Source of the DNA: an uncultured Collinsella sp.
GTDB taxonomy: Bacteria > Actinomycetota > Coriobacteriia > Coriobacteriales > Coriobacteriaceae
Assembly (NCBI GenBank): GCA_900544205.1
Contig: UQUG01000004.1
Coordinates: 1-64,000 of the forward strand
Reading direction: 5' to 3'
DNA: 64,000 bases
In this document: one piece after another, positions 34,550-43,642 of the stretch
How positions within the stretch are numbered: the stretch's first letter is position 1
How the letters are laid out: every line of letters starts with the position of its first letter
Notes under the pieces: generated by a model
The model's database searches: none
Told to the model about the DNA's origin: nothing
The model's input: only the letters and a program-made list of their open reading frames with translations
Position numbers and translations under genes: made by a program

Positions 34550-34585
34550 CCTGCCAAAATAAACCTGTCCCTAAATGGTAGGTTT
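34548..34585. repeat. AACCTGCCAAAAT palindromic repeat, copy 4
   Basis: AACCTGCCAAAAT, an AAACCTGTCCCT core and ATGGTAGGTTT match copy 1. It supplies the stop codon region of the repressor gene on one strand and the last codons (KPTI, stop) of the acetyltransferase on the other. Confidence 0.7.
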
Positions 34586-35161
34586 GAGGAGGTCGGGGAA
34601 CCAGGTTGGTTTGGGTTGGTTGGGGACGCGCTCGGCTAGGACCAACTCCATCCAGCACATGTCGTACCAGCGGCCGAACTTTTGGGCGCAGCGATCGAAG
34701 GCGCCCACCAGGCGATACCCCATATGGGCATGGAAGTCCTGGCTGTTGTGCGTCAGGTACTCATCGTCCTTGTCGTGCGGCACGGCGATGAGGGCGCACA
34801 TGTTGGTGATACCCATCGCGATCAGGCATTGCTTAAGCGCGTCATGCAGCTTGCGGCCCAGCCCGCCGTGGCGCACATCACGCGCCAGGTAGATCGATGT
34901 CTCGACCGACCAGTCGTATGCCTCGCGGCTGTTGAGCGGACTCACATAGGCATAGCCTACCGGACGCCCGTCCAGTTCTATCACCAGATACGGATAGCGC
35001 TTGAGCGTGCGCTCGATGCGCCCGGCGAACTCCTCAACGCTCGGCACCTCGTATTCGCAGGTAATCGCCGTCTGGCGCACATACGGCTCATAGATGGCAA
35101 GCAACGCCGGCGCATCATCGGGCGTCGCCAGACGAATCGTCGGATCGGACATCTCGGTCAT
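34571..35161 (-). CDS. GNAT-family N-acetyltransferase (phosphinothricin acetyltransferase-like)
   Basis: The 196-aa product matches the Pat/YncA group: IRLATPDDAPALLAIYEPYV at the N-terminus, TCEYEVPSVEEFAGRI, then GYAYVSP, and the acetyl-CoA loop VRHGGLGRKLHDAL (an R/Q-x-x-G-x-G/A variant). The C-terminal HMGYRLVGAFDRCAQKFGRWYDM is typical. These enzymes N-acetylate amino-acid-like compounds; the real substrate is unknown. The ATG at 35161 follows GGAAGGG. The last codons lie in a palindromic repeat shared with the convergent repressor gene. Confidence 0.88.
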   Translation of the reverse strand: MTEMSDPTIRLATPDDAPALLAIYEPYVRQTAITCEYEVPSVEEFAGRIERTLKRYPYLVIELDGRPVGYAYVSPLNSREAYDWSVETSIYLARDVRHGGLGRKLHDALKQCLIAMGITNMCALIAVPHDKDDEYLTHNSQDFHAHMGYRLVGAFDRCAQKFGRWYDMCWMELVLAERVPNQPKPTWFPDLLKPTI

Positions 35162-35178
35162 ACAACCCTTCCCCCTCA

Positions 35179-35220
35179 AAAACAAAGGCCACCTTGCGCC
35201 AAACCCAGCGCAAGGCGGCC
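35179..35220 (-). terminator. terminator of the threonine aldolase gene
   Basis: On the minus strand GGCCGCCTTGCGC pairs with GCGCAAGGTGGCC around an 8-nt loop (35187-35220), followed by TTTGTTTTT. Confidence 0.9.
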
Positions 35221-35238
35221 CCTCGTCATTACATCAGG

Positions 35239-36264
35239 CTACAGGACAGCCGCCAACGCGTCGATGTCCTCCTGCGTCGTGGCCCAGCTGGTGCAAAAGC
35301 GCACCACCGTGTGAGTATCGTCGTACTTTTCCCAGTACTCGATCGAGGCATGCTCGCGAATGCGGGCCATATCCTCGTTGGGCAGAATCACAAACTGCTG
35401 GTTCGTGGGCGTCTCCAAAAAGAACTGGTAACCGCGCTCGTGCAGCACACGACGTAGCGTCTGGGCCGTCTCGATCGCCTGTCGACCAATCTCAAAATAC
35501 AAGCCATCGGCAAAGAGTGCCTCAAACTGCACGCCCGTCAGGCGGCCCTTGGCCAACAGCGCGCCGTGCTGCTTAATGCGCGGAATGGGATGTGCCGGAG
35601 CGTGCATGCCGCTAAACACCACAGCCTCGCCGCAGAGCGCGCCGCACTTGGTGCCGCCGATGTAGAACACGTCGCACAGCTGCGCCAGCTCGGGCAGGGT
35701 AATGTCGCACTCATCGGCCGCCAGCGCATAGGCCAGGCGAGCACCGTCCACAAACAGCGGAATCTCGCGCTTCTGGCATACCGCATGAATCGCCGCGAGC
35801 TCGGCCTTGGAGTACAGCGTGCCGTACTCGGTCGATAGACTCACGTACACGGCGCCCGGGAACACCGTGTGCTCGTAGCTCTCGTTTTCGTAGAACACCT
35901 GGATATAGTTCTCGAGGTCCTCGGCGTACATCTTGCCCTCGTAGCCGGGGATGGTGAGTACCTTGTGGCCGCCAAACTCGATGGCGCCCGCCTCGTGGCA
36001 GGCGACGTGGCCAGTCTCGGCAGCAACGACGCCCTCGTACGGCGCGAGCAGCATGTCGATCACCGTCGCGTTGGCCTGCGTGCCGCCCACCAGAAAAAAC
36101 ACGTCGGCATCGGGGGCCTGGCAGGCCTCGCGAATAAGTTGCTTGGCACGCTCGGTATGCGCATCGGTACCGTAGCCGGGCTGCGGCTCCATGTTGGTAT
36201 CGACGAGCGCCTGCAGCACCGCTGGGTGTGCGCCGTGGGAATAGTCGTTGTTGAACGCGAGCAT
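35239..36264 (-). CDS. threonine aldolase / beta-eliminating lyase family PLP enzyme
   Basis: The 341-aa PLP-dependent product splits L-threonine or allo-threonine to glycine and acetaldehyde, or acts on a related beta-hydroxy amino acid. Features are NNDYSHGAHPAVLQAL at the N-terminus, GYGTDAHTERAK, GGTQANATVIDMLL, VDGARLAYAL (PLP-binding Asp) and the Schiff-base Lys in IGGTKCGAL. Length fits the low-specificity enzymes (about 340 aa). GAGAGG precedes the ATG. It lies 45 bp downstream of the PAP2 gene on the same strand and ends in a strong terminator. Confidence 0.9.
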   Translation of the reverse strand: MLAFNNDYSHGAHPAVLQALVDTNMEPQPGYGTDAHTERAKQLIREACQAPDADVFFLVGGTQANATVIDMLLAPYEGVVAAETGHVACHEAGAIEFGGHKVLTIPGYEGKMYAEDLENYIQVFYENESYEHTVFPGAVYVSLSTEYGTLYSKAELAAIHAVCQKREIPLFVDGARLAYALAADECDITLPELAQLCDVFYIGGTKCGALCGEAVVFSGMHAPAHPIPRIKQHGALLAKGRLTGVQFEALFADGLYFEIGRQAIETAQTLRRVLHERGYQFFLETPTNQQFVILPNEDMARIREHASIEYWEKYDDTHTVVRFCTSWATTQEDIDALAAVL

Positions 36265-36309
36265 GGCAATCCTCTCTTACCGGGTATCGGCCAGATGATT
36301 CAAACGGAG

Positions 36310-37173
36310 CTATTGTACGCCGTTGGGATAGGCAATGCGCGCGGCAAGGCACTCAAGCGCCAGTACCAGGGCAAAACCGCAGCTCACGTCGCTCAAAAAG
36401 TGTGCACCGATCACGATGCGGCCAAGCGCGACGAGCGCCGCGACCACAGCCGCCGCCCAAAAGATCACGCGGCGACGCGAAGATTTTTCCTTAAAGGCTG
36501 CCGCGGGAAGCCCGGCGAGCATAAGGCCAATCGCCGCATGCGCCGTGTGTCCGCTCGCAAACGACTTAAAGCCGTCCTTGACTACACCGGCGGCAATATA
36601 GGCCCACTTGTCAGGGTTGCCGATCACCCACCACGGCTGAAACTCGAGTCCCTGCGTCACCTCGATCACGCGCATGCGTGGGCGCGACCACAGCGGCTTG
36701 ACAATCACGTTGAGGATGATGGCCTGAGCGACCCACACGACAAGCACCATCAACGCCCAGCGCGTGAGCTCGTCGGGCTCGGTCGTGCGCGTGAGACGAT
36801 AGACGATAAGATTGGCGGCGATGACCAGCACAAACGTCAGCACCAACTGAGCCGCGATGAGTTTGCCGCCAACCCTCAGGGACGAAACGATCTCGTAGCC
36901 GAGCAGGCCCACGTTGATGAGGATGCCGAGCACGGCGAGCCATTTGCTCCCCCTGGAGTCGGGACGCACCGCGCGCACGAGCATAACGCCCGCGATGCTC
37001 GCCGTCAGCTCAAACGGCAGCTCGCCGGCCGCCTCGATAAAGCGACCGTACATGCTGCCGATATTGAACAGCGCGCTCGAGATCTGATAATCGAAGAAGC
37101 TGCCCACGCCCAGACAAAGACACAGGACAACCGCGATAATGGCGACATCTTTCTTATAGATGTATCCGAACAT
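36310..37173 (-). CDS. PAP2-family membrane phosphatase
   Basis: The 287-aa integral membrane product has six or seven hydrophobic segments. The three phosphatase motifs are present: KPLWSRPRMR (C1, K-x6-RP type), SFASGHTAHA (C2, with catalytic His) and GRIVIGAHFLSDV (C3). A long loop sits between C1 and C2. Members dephosphorylate undecaprenyl pyrophosphate, phosphatidic acid or related lipids at the outer membrane face. The ATG at 37173 follows AAAGGAAAG. The gene lies between mfd (56-bp gap) and the aldolase gene. Confidence 0.9.
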   Translation of the reverse strand: MFGYIYKKDVAIIAVVLCLCLGVGSFFDYQISSALFNIGSMYGRFIEAAGELPFELTASIAGVMLVRAVRPDSRGSKWLAVLGILINVGLLGYEIVSSLRVGGKLIAAQLVLTFVLVIAANLIVYRLTRTTEPDELTRWALMVLVVWVAQAIILNVIVKPLWSRPRMRVIEVTQGLEFQPWWVIGNPDKWAYIAAGVVKDGFKSFASGHTAHAAIGLMLAGLPAAAFKEKSSRRRVIFWAAAVVAALVALGRIVIGAHFLSDVSCGFALVLALECLAARIAYPNGVQ

Positions 37174-37182
37174 GCTTTCCTT

Positions 37183-37225
37183 TCGATGGAGCCAGATTGC
37201 CCAAATGGGGCGTTTGCAGCGTCGA
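37183..37225. repeat. truncated copy of the 24118-24227 structured element
   Basis: GGGGCGTTTGCAGCGTCGA at 37207-37225 is identical to 24209-24227, and AGATTGCC before it also matches the larger element. The internal hairpin part is absent. It lies between mfd and the PAP2 gene. Confidence 0.5.
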
Positions 37226-37229
37226 CCCG

Positions 37230-40200
37230 TTAGTCGTCGTCGCTGGCACCCAGCTGTTGCAGCAGCATGAGCGCGGCCGCCACGGGGCCGGTGCCGTCGT
37301 TGGCGTCGAGACCGCGACCCAGGCCGCTGCCCGCGCCGGCGCCCGCCTTGTAGGGCACCGATAGCTTGCGGCTCTTGGGGAAGTTCACCGCGCCATAGCG
37401 ATTCTTGAACTCAAAGGCCACCTTCTTGGGAACGTCAACCCCCAAGAAGGTAATGCGTCCACCACTGAGCGTGACGCTCTCGAGCCCCAGGCGCTCGCCG
37501 CGAATACGGATGCGCGCGCGGTTGAACAGGTTGAGTCCCGCCAACGGCAGTTCGCCATGCGCGGCCTCGGTCTCCTCCTGCACCTCGTCGATACTCTCCA
37601 GGTCCTCAGCCGCAGCGAGCTTGCGGTACACGAGCACGCGCTGGTCCACCGCCGGCATGTACTCCTCGGACAAGAAGTAGTCGGCCGGCAGGTTAATGCC
37701 CACGCTCGCCGCCTCCACGCCGGCATCGTCGTCGCCGCGCGCCTCGGCCACGGCCTGCCCCAGCATCTGCGTAAACAGGTCAAAGCCCACACTCGACAGG
37801 TTGCCGTGCTGCTCGGCGCCCATGAGCGAGCCGGCACCACGGATCTCCAGGTCACGCATGGCGATGCGCATGCCGCTGCCCAGGTCCTGAAACTCGGAAA
37901 GTGCGGTCAGGCGTGCCGTAGCCTCCTCGGTAAGCGGCAGCTCGCCCGGGAACATAAAGTACGCATAGGCCTGCGTGGCAGAGCGGCCCACACGGCCCTT
38001 GAGCTGGTAGAGCTGCGCCAGACCTAGGCGCTGCGAGTCCTCGATGATCAGTGTGTTGGCGGTCGAGTTGTCGATGCCGCTCTCCACGATGGTCGTGGCG
38101 ATGAGCACGTCGATCTTTTTGGTCGCGAACTCGATCATCACGTCCTCGACCTCGCGCGGGCTCATCTTGCCGTGTGCCACACCCACGCGCGCCTCGGGCG
38201 CGGCCTCGTGCACGCGCGCCACGGCGTCGTCGATAGTCTTGACGCGGTTGGACACGTAATACACCTGACCGCCGCGGCCCACCTCCAGGCGAATCGCCGC
38301 ACTCACCACGTCGGGGTCGTACTCCCCCACGTGCACGATCACGGGACGACGCCCGGTCGGCGGTGTGGTGATCAGGCTCATGTCGCGCACGCCGCTCGTG
38401 GCCATCTGCATGGTTCGCGGAATCGGCGTTGCCGAAAGCGTGAGCACGTCAATCTGCTCGCGCAGGTTCTTGAGCTGCTCCTTGTGCTGAACGCCAAAGC
38501 GCTGCTCCTCGTCGATGATCACCATGCCCAGGTTCTTGGGGTTCACATCGGCCGAAAGCAAGCGGTGCGTGCCGATGAGCACATCAATCGTGCCCTCGGC
38601 AAACGCCTTAAGCGCACGCTTCTGCTGCGCCGGGGTGCGGAAGCGGCTGAGCACTTCGACCTCGAGGCCAAACGGGGCAAAGCGCTCAAAAAACGTCTCG
38701 TAGTGCTGCTGGGCCAGAATGGTCGTGGGGCAGAGCACCATGACTTGGCGGCCGGAGTCCACGCACTTAAACGCCGCGCGCAGGGCAACCTCGGTCTTGC
38801 CGAAACCCACGTCGCCGCACAGCAGGCGGTCCATGGGCTTGGGCGCCTCCATGTCGGCCTTGATGTCGGCGATAGCCTCCAGCTGGTCGCGCGTCTCGTC
38901 GTAGGGGAAGCTCTCCTCCATCTCGATCTGCTCGGGCGTATCGGGCGGGCAGGCGATGCCTGCGATCGACGAGCGGCGCGTATACAGGTCGACCAGGTCA
39001 AACGCCAGCTTTTTGGCGTTCTTGCGTGCCTTGTTGGTGGCACGCGTCCAGTCGGCGGTATTGAGCCTGGTCAGGCGCGGCTTGTCACCGTCGGGACCGA
39101 CGTATCGCGTGATGCGGTCGACCTGCTCGAGCGGCACGTAGAGCTTGTCGCCGTCGGCATATTCCAGCAAAAAGTAGTCGCGCTCCTTGCCGCCCACTTC
39201 TTGGCGCGCGATCTCGCTAAAGAGTGCGATGCCGTGAGTGGCGTGCACCACGTAGTCGCCCGGCTTAAACGGGAATGTGATCTGCGTAATGTCCACCTTG
39301 CGGCGGCTGCGCGCGCGGTTGGCGTCCATGCGGGCGTTGAGGTCGGCAATCGAGAACACGGCCAAATTGGCGTCGGGCACCACCACGCCCTGCGGCAGGG
39401 CAGCGTCCACAAAGGTCACGCGCCCGCGCGAGATGGTGGGCACGGCAGCGCCGGCGGCAGCCTGCGCGGCGCCCGCCTCGAGCGAGCGGGCGTTGAGCGC
39501 GTCGGCCTTACGCTCGCGAATGGAAGCATGGGCCTCCTGGCGTGCGGCACGGTCGGCGGAATCCGCCGCTGCCACGCGAACGCGGTCGCCGATAGCGCCG
39601 ACATTTTCGGGCGCCGCGGTCAGCGATTCCTCAAAGGTAATGCTCTCGTCGCCAAAGGTGAGCTCCATCGACTCGCGCGCCCCGCGGTCGGGAATGGCAA
39701 ACACGCAGGCGTAGCGCTTGCCCACGACCTCCTGAATACGCGTCATAAAGCGGTTGTCCGAGCCTGCGATAGCAGGCTGCTCAATCTTGAGCTCGGCCGT
39801 AACCGCGCCGCCGGCGCGAATCAGGCTCACATAGTTCAGGCGCTGCTGAGCACCAAAATCGAGCTGCTGGGCACGTACATACAGGCCATCCAGTCGGTCA
39901 ATCCCCGCCTCGCCGGCACGCGCCTCGATATCCTCGTAGGCGCGCAGGCAGTCGTCGAACAGCGAGCGCGGCTCGGACAGCACCACGAGCGCCTTGCCGC
40001 TCACGTGTGCCAGCGGGCTCACGGTCTGGCCGTACATCACCGGCAAAAAGCGGTCGAGCTCGGGCGTGACGATGCGTGCATCCACCATCTCGAGCAGCGC
40101 CGCCAGTTTGCTGTCGTCCTGGCTGGCGCGATAGAGCGCCACATGCATGTTGTGGACGGCTTCGTCGGTAAGCGCCAGCTCACGGCAGGGGAAGATCTCG

Positions 40201-40862
40201 ATACTGTCCTCGTTGCCGATGGTCTGCCCCGTTGAGCTCACCATGCGGCGGATGCGGTCAATCTCGTCGCCAAAGAACTCAATGCGCACGGGCGCCTTCT
40301 CCTGCGCGGGAAACACCTCGACGGTGTCGCCGTGCACACGGAACAGGCCGGGCGCGTCGGCGGCGCCGGCATTGGTGTAGCCCATGCCCACCAGGCGCTG
40401 CGGCACCTCGTCAAAAGGAATCTCCTCGCCCACCGCAAAAGTGGTGGACTCCCAGTAGTGGCTCTCGACCGGCGGCACGCAGCGCAGCAGCGCACGGGCT
40501 GAGGCAACCATGATGCAGTTGTCCCCACGCACGATGCGCCCCAATGCCTCGCAGCGCTGCGCCACCACGGCGTCGTCGGGCGCCTGCTCGCGCCACGGAT
40601 AGTCCTTGCGCTCGGGAAAACGACACACGTGCGCCAGGCCCACGTAGGCGGCAAGGCTACGCGCGGCGCGATCGGCCGCATCCTCGCCGCTCACGATATA
40701 GACCGTCGGGCGCGGACGGCGCGCAAACTGGGCGGCCGCCATAAGCGTGCGGCCCGACTGCGACACAGCCAGCGTCACGTCCTCGCCAGCATCGAGCCCG
40801 GCCTCGACGGTCTGCAAGGCCTCGGCAGTGTAGAGCTGCGCGGCTATACGGTGAATGAGCAT
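37230..40862 (-). CDS. mfd: transcription-repair coupling factor Mfd
   Basis: The 1210-aa translocase removes RNA polymerase stalled at DNA lesions and recruits UvrA. Domain order: UvrB-like N-terminal part (about 1-340), RNA-polymerase-interacting CarD-like domain (FKPGDYVVHATHGIALFSEI), superfamily 2 helicase with Walker A (CGDVGFGKTEVALRA), DEEQ box (IIDEEQRFG), the TRG motif region (RLGLAQLYQLKGRVGRS), and the C-terminal D7 domain. It is slightly longer than usual (about 1150-1180) owing to a Gly/Ala-rich tail. The ATG at 40862 has GGAGGA upstream; nine earlier in-frame codons are not used. Confidence 0.97.
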   Translation of the reverse strand: MLIHRIAAQLYTAEALQTVEAGLDAGEDVTLAVSQSGRTLMAAAQFARRPRPTVYIVSGEDAADRAARSLAAYVGLAHVCRFPERKDYPWREQAPDDAVVAQRCEALGRIVRGDNCIMVASARALLRCVPPVESHYWESTTFAVGEEIPFDEVPQRLVGMGYTNAGAADAPGLFRVHGDTVEVFPAQEKAPVRIEFFGDEIDRIRRMVSSTGQTIGNEDSIEIFPCRELALTDEAVHNMHVALYRASQDDSKLAALLEMVDARIVTPELDRFLPVMYGQTVSPLAHVSGKALVVLSEPRSLFDDCLRAYEDIEARAGEAGIDRLDGLYVRAQQLDFGAQQRLNYVSLIRAGGAVTAELKIEQPAIAGSDNRFMTRIQEVVGKRYACVFAIPDRGARESMELTFGDESITFEESLTAAPENVGAIGDRVRVAAADSADRAARQEAHASIRERKADALNARSLEAGAAQAAAGAAVPTISRGRVTFVDAALPQGVVVPDANLAVFSIADLNARMDANRARSRRKVDITQITFPFKPGDYVVHATHGIALFSEIARQEVGGKERDYFLLEYADGDKLYVPLEQVDRITRYVGPDGDKPRLTRLNTADWTRATNKARKNAKKLAFDLVDLYTRRSSIAGIACPPDTPEQIEMEESFPYDETRDQLEAIADIKADMEAPKPMDRLLCGDVGFGKTEVALRAAFKCVDSGRQVMVLCPTTILAQQHYETFFERFAPFGLEVEVLSRFRTPAQQKRALKAFAEGTIDVLIGTHRLLSADVNPKNLGMVIIDEEQRFGVQHKEQLKNLREQIDVLTLSATPIPRTMQMATSGVRDMSLITTPPTGRRPVIVHVGEYDPDVVSAAIRLEVGRGGQVYYVSNRVKTIDDAVARVHEAAPEARVGVAHGKMSPREVEDVMIEFATKKIDVLIATTIVESGIDNSTANTLIIEDSQRLGLAQLYQLKGRVGRSATQAYAYFMFPGELPLTEEATARLTALSEFQDLGSGMRIAMRDLEIRGAGSLMGAEQHGNLSSVGFDLFTQMLGQAVAEARGDDDAGVEAASVGINLPADYFLSEEYMPAVDQRVLVYRKLAAAEDLESIDEVQEETEAAHGELPLAGLNLFNRARIRIRGERLGLESVTLSGGRITFLGVDVPKKVAFEFKNRYGAVNFPKSRKLSVPYKAGAGAGSGLGRGLDANDGTGPVAAALMLLQQLGASDDD

Positions 40863-40884
40863 GCTGTTCCTCCGGCATTGCAAC

Positions 40885-40915
40885 GCCAAAAGCCCGCCGG
40901 GGCAAGCTCGGCGGG
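40885..40915 (-). terminator. terminator of nth
   Basis: On the minus strand CCCGCCG pairs with CGGCGGG around a 9-nt loop, followed by CTTTTGG, between nth and mfd. Confidence 0.75.
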
Positions 40916-40983
40916 TCGTTCGTCAAAATTCATTGATTGCCATGGTAGCGCATAGGGCGCGCACGCCGATGCACGCCGCGGCG

Positions 40984-41649
40984 CTACCCCAAAACGCGCA
41001 CGCTGGGGCAAAGGTCTGCCAGCGGGCATTCGTCGCATTTGGGCTTGCGGGCATCGCAGATCTCGCGGCCGAAGGTAATCCACTGGTGGTTGACCGACTC
41101 CCAATACTCGTGCGGCAAGATCTTGAGCAGGTCCTGCTCGGTCTTGAGCGGTTCCTTGGCGTGCGTCTTGGGGCTCAGCATCAGGCGGTGCGCAATGCGG
41201 TTGACGTGCGTATCCACCGCAATGCCCTCCACAATGCCGTACCCCACGTTGAGCACAATGTTCGCCGTCTTGCGCCCCACGCCTGGCAGTTTGACGAGCT
41301 CCTTCATGTCCGCCGGCACCACACCGTCGTAATCGGCGACGATCATCTGGGCGGCCTCCACGGCATGCTTGGCTTTACTCTTATAGAAGCCGAGCGACTT
41401 GATCGTGTCCGCCACGTCGGCAACACTCGCGCCGGCCATGGCCTCGGGCGTGGGCCACTGGGCAAACAGCCGCGGCGTCACCTTGTTAACCTGTGCATCG
41501 GTCGTCTGCGCCGAGAGCAGCACTGCGATCAGCAAGCGAAAGGGGTTCTCGTGGTCCAAAAAGCACTCAACCGGGCCATAGCGACGGTTGAGGCGCTCGC
41601 ACACCTCGATGGCGCGCTCGCGTTTGGCGGCATTGGTCTCGCGTGGCAT
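40984..41649 (-). CDS. nth: endonuclease III
   Basis: The 221-aa bifunctional DNA glycosylase/AP lyase removes oxidised pyrimidines. The helix-hairpin-helix has catalytic Lys127 (LPGVGRKTANIV) and Asp146 (AVDTHVNRI). The 4Fe-4S cluster ligands are Cys198, Cys205, Cys208 and Cys214 in the exact C-x6-C-x2-C-x5-C pattern, in contrast to the MutY-like protein at 48763, which lacks it. The ATG at 41649 follows GGAGTCGTT; an upstream in-frame start gives only nine extra residues. It may be co-transcribed with the ABC transporter 63 bp upstream. Confidence 0.97.
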   Translation of the reverse strand: MPRETNAAKRERAIEVCERLNRRYGPVECFLDHENPFRLLIAVLLSAQTTDAQVNKVTPRLFAQWPTPEAMAGASVADVADTIKSLGFYKSKAKHAVEAAQMIVADYDGVVPADMKELVKLPGVGRKTANIVLNVGYGIVEGIAVDTHVNRIAHRLMLSPKTHAKEPLKTEQDLLKILPHEYWESVNHQWITFGREICDARKPKCDECPLADLCPSVRVLG

Positions 41650-41712
41650 AACGACTCCTCGGCTCGGCAAAAACATTACTTCACGGGAACGATTGTCCCA
41701 CGCCCGGGGACC

Positions 41713-43515
41713 TTAAGCCTCCAAGAATGCGCCGGTTTGGCGGCTCCACAGGCTCGCGTACTCGCCGCCCGCCTCGACGAGCTGTGCATGCGTACCATCC
41801 TCGACGATCTCGCCGTCCGCCAGCACCACGATGCGGTCGAGCGCCGCCACGGTGGACAGGCGATGCGCCACCACAATGGAGGTGCGCCCGCGCATCAGGT
41901 TTTCGAGCGCCTCCTGCACCAGCGCCTCGGACTCGCTGTCCAGGGCAGAGGTCGCTTCGTCGAGCACCAGAATCGGAGCGTCCGTTAGAATCGCGCGCGC
42001 AATGGCCACGCGCTGACGCTGGCCGCCCGAAAGCTTCACGCCGCGCTCACCCACCATGGTGTCAAAGCCACGGGGCAAGCGGTCGATAAACTCAAGGGCA
42101 TTGGCCAGACGAGCGGCCTCGCGAATCTGCTCATCAGTGGCGTTGGGACGACCGTAGGCAATGTTTTCGCGAATGGAGCGGTGGAACAGCAGCGCCTCCT
42201 GCGGCACGTAGGCAACCTGACGGCGCAGGCTCTGCTGCGTGCAGCGCGAGACATCCTGACCGTCCACGAGCACGCGGCCGCCCTGAACATCGTCCAGGCG
42301 CAGCAGCAGCTTGGTGAGCGTCGTCTTACCCGAGCCCGATTTGCCCACCAGGCCCACGCGCTGGCCCGCCGCCACGTGAAGCGTCAGGTCGTCGAACACG
42401 CTCTCGCCCGCCGCGGCGTCACGATATGCAAAGCTCAGGTGCTCAAAATCAATCGCGCCCTCGGTCACTTTGAGCTCAGGGGCGTCCGGGTCGTCTGCCA
42501 CCAAACGTGGCTCGTCCAGCACGCGCGTCATCTCGGCCGCATCGCCCAAAGCGCGGTTAATGCGCTGCATCATGGAACTCACGTAGTTCAGGCGCATGGT
42601 GAGGTTATAGGTGTAGGTAAAGATCATGACGAGCGAGCCGGCCGAGATGCCAAACCACGCGTTGCCGCCCGCCACGAACACACTCACCACGGCCATGGTG
42701 ATGACGATAAGACCCGAGGTCGTAAAGTTGCGCTGCATCATGGCGTGCATCGAGACTGTCTCGGCATCGCGCGCGGCACGATCGGCGGCGTCGAACAGAT
42801 CGCGTTCAAAGTCCTCGCGCCCGCAGGTCTTGACGGCCAAAATGTTCGTGACCGCGTCGGAGAGCACACCCGAGAGCTTGTTCTGCGCGGCGGACGTCGC
42901 GGCCGAAAGCGGCATGATGCGCTTGTACATAAGCCAGACAAACGCGATGTAGACGACCATGATGCACACCAGGATCACGGTAAACGTCGGCACCACCGGG
43001 GCGAGTGCGGCCACGGTACAGATGACCGAGGTGATGGTGGGGACGAGCGAATACACCGTCACGTCCACCAGCCCCGTGTAGCCGCTCATAAAACGACTCG
43101 TCTGGCTCACGAGCGATCCGCCAAAGCGGCTGGTATGGAATGTCATGGATTGGTTGAAGAGCGTGTCGAAGCACAGGCGCGCCAGGTGATAGTTGCCCGC
43201 AATCTCGAGCTTGTAGACGGTGTAGTCCTGCAGCTTGGAGAGGATTTGGCCCACCAGGTTAACGAGTACGAGCGCCAGGATATAGGGGCCGAAGACCTCA
43301 AACACCTGATCACCCGCCACGGGACCGGCTTGAACGCGGTCGACAATGAGGGCCATCACATAGGTATTGGCAAACGTCAGCAAAAAGATGTAGCCCGCCG
43401 ACGAGAACACCGAGAGAAAGACAATCAGCGGCTGCGTGCGCGTGACACCCCAAAACCGCTGCAGCGTGCGGCGCACGGTGGAGCGTTTCAGCGGACTGGT
43501 GTTTCTCTGAGACAT
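41713..43515 (-). CDS. ABC half-transporter (permease plus ATPase), exporter type
   Basis: The 600-aa product joins an N-terminal six-helix membrane domain (first helix PLIVFLSVFSSAGYIFLLTF) to a nucleotide-binding domain from about 350. ATPase motifs: Walker A VGKSGSGKTTLTK, Q loop, signature LSGGQRQRVAIARA, Walker B ILVLDEATSALD and the H loop VAHRLST. This is the multidrug/lipid exporter (MsbA-like) layout. No partner half-transporter gene is adjacent, so it may form a homodimer. The start at 43515 follows AAGGAAG. Substrate unknown. Confidence 0.95.
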   Translation of the reverse strand: MSQRNTSPLKRSTVRRTLQRFWGVTRTQPLIVFLSVFSSAGYIFLLTFANTYVMALIVDRVQAGPVAGDQVFEVFGPYILALVLVNLVGQILSKLQDYTVYKLEIAGNYHLARLCFDTLFNQSMTFHTSRFGGSLVSQTSRFMSGYTGLVDVTVYSLVPTITSVICTVAALAPVVPTFTVILVCIMVVYIAFVWLMYKRIMPLSAATSAAQNKLSGVLSDAVTNILAVKTCGREDFERDLFDAADRAARDAETVSMHAMMQRNFTTSGLIVITMAVVSVFVAGGNAWFGISAGSLVMIFTYTYNLTMRLNYVSSMMQRINRALGDAAEMTRVLDEPRLVADDPDAPELKVTEGAIDFEHLSFAYRDAAAGESVFDDLTLHVAAGQRVGLVGKSGSGKTTLTKLLLRLDDVQGGRVLVDGQDVSRCTQQSLRRQVAYVPQEALLFHRSIRENIAYGRPNATDEQIREAARLANALEFIDRLPRGFDTMVGERGVKLSGGQRQRVAIARAILTDAPILVLDEATSALDSESEALVQEALENLMRGRTSIVVAHRLSTVAALDRIVVLADGEIVEDGTHAQLVEAGGEYASLWSRQTGAFLEA

Positions 43516-43590
43516 GGGCTTCCTTTCGCGTCTGATAGGGCGAAACGCCATTGTTGCACACTAAAGCGCACTTCAGGCAAGCGCGATGTG

Positions 43591-43635
43591 AAAGGCAGCG
43601 GGGTGCCCGCGTTTGCGCCGGTGCCCCGCTGCCTT
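43591..43635 (-). terminator. terminator of rmuC
   Basis: AAGGCAGCGGGG (43592-43603) pairs perfectly with 43624-43635, a 12-bp stem 8 bp beyond the rmuC stop. The T run is short. Confidence 0.7.
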
Positions 43636-43642
43636 GTTGCAA

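Noticed and set aside
38172..40235. 687-codon plus-strand frame opposite mfd
   Set aside because: It lies wholly inside a clear mfd gene and has shadow-like composition (His/Arg/Val rich).
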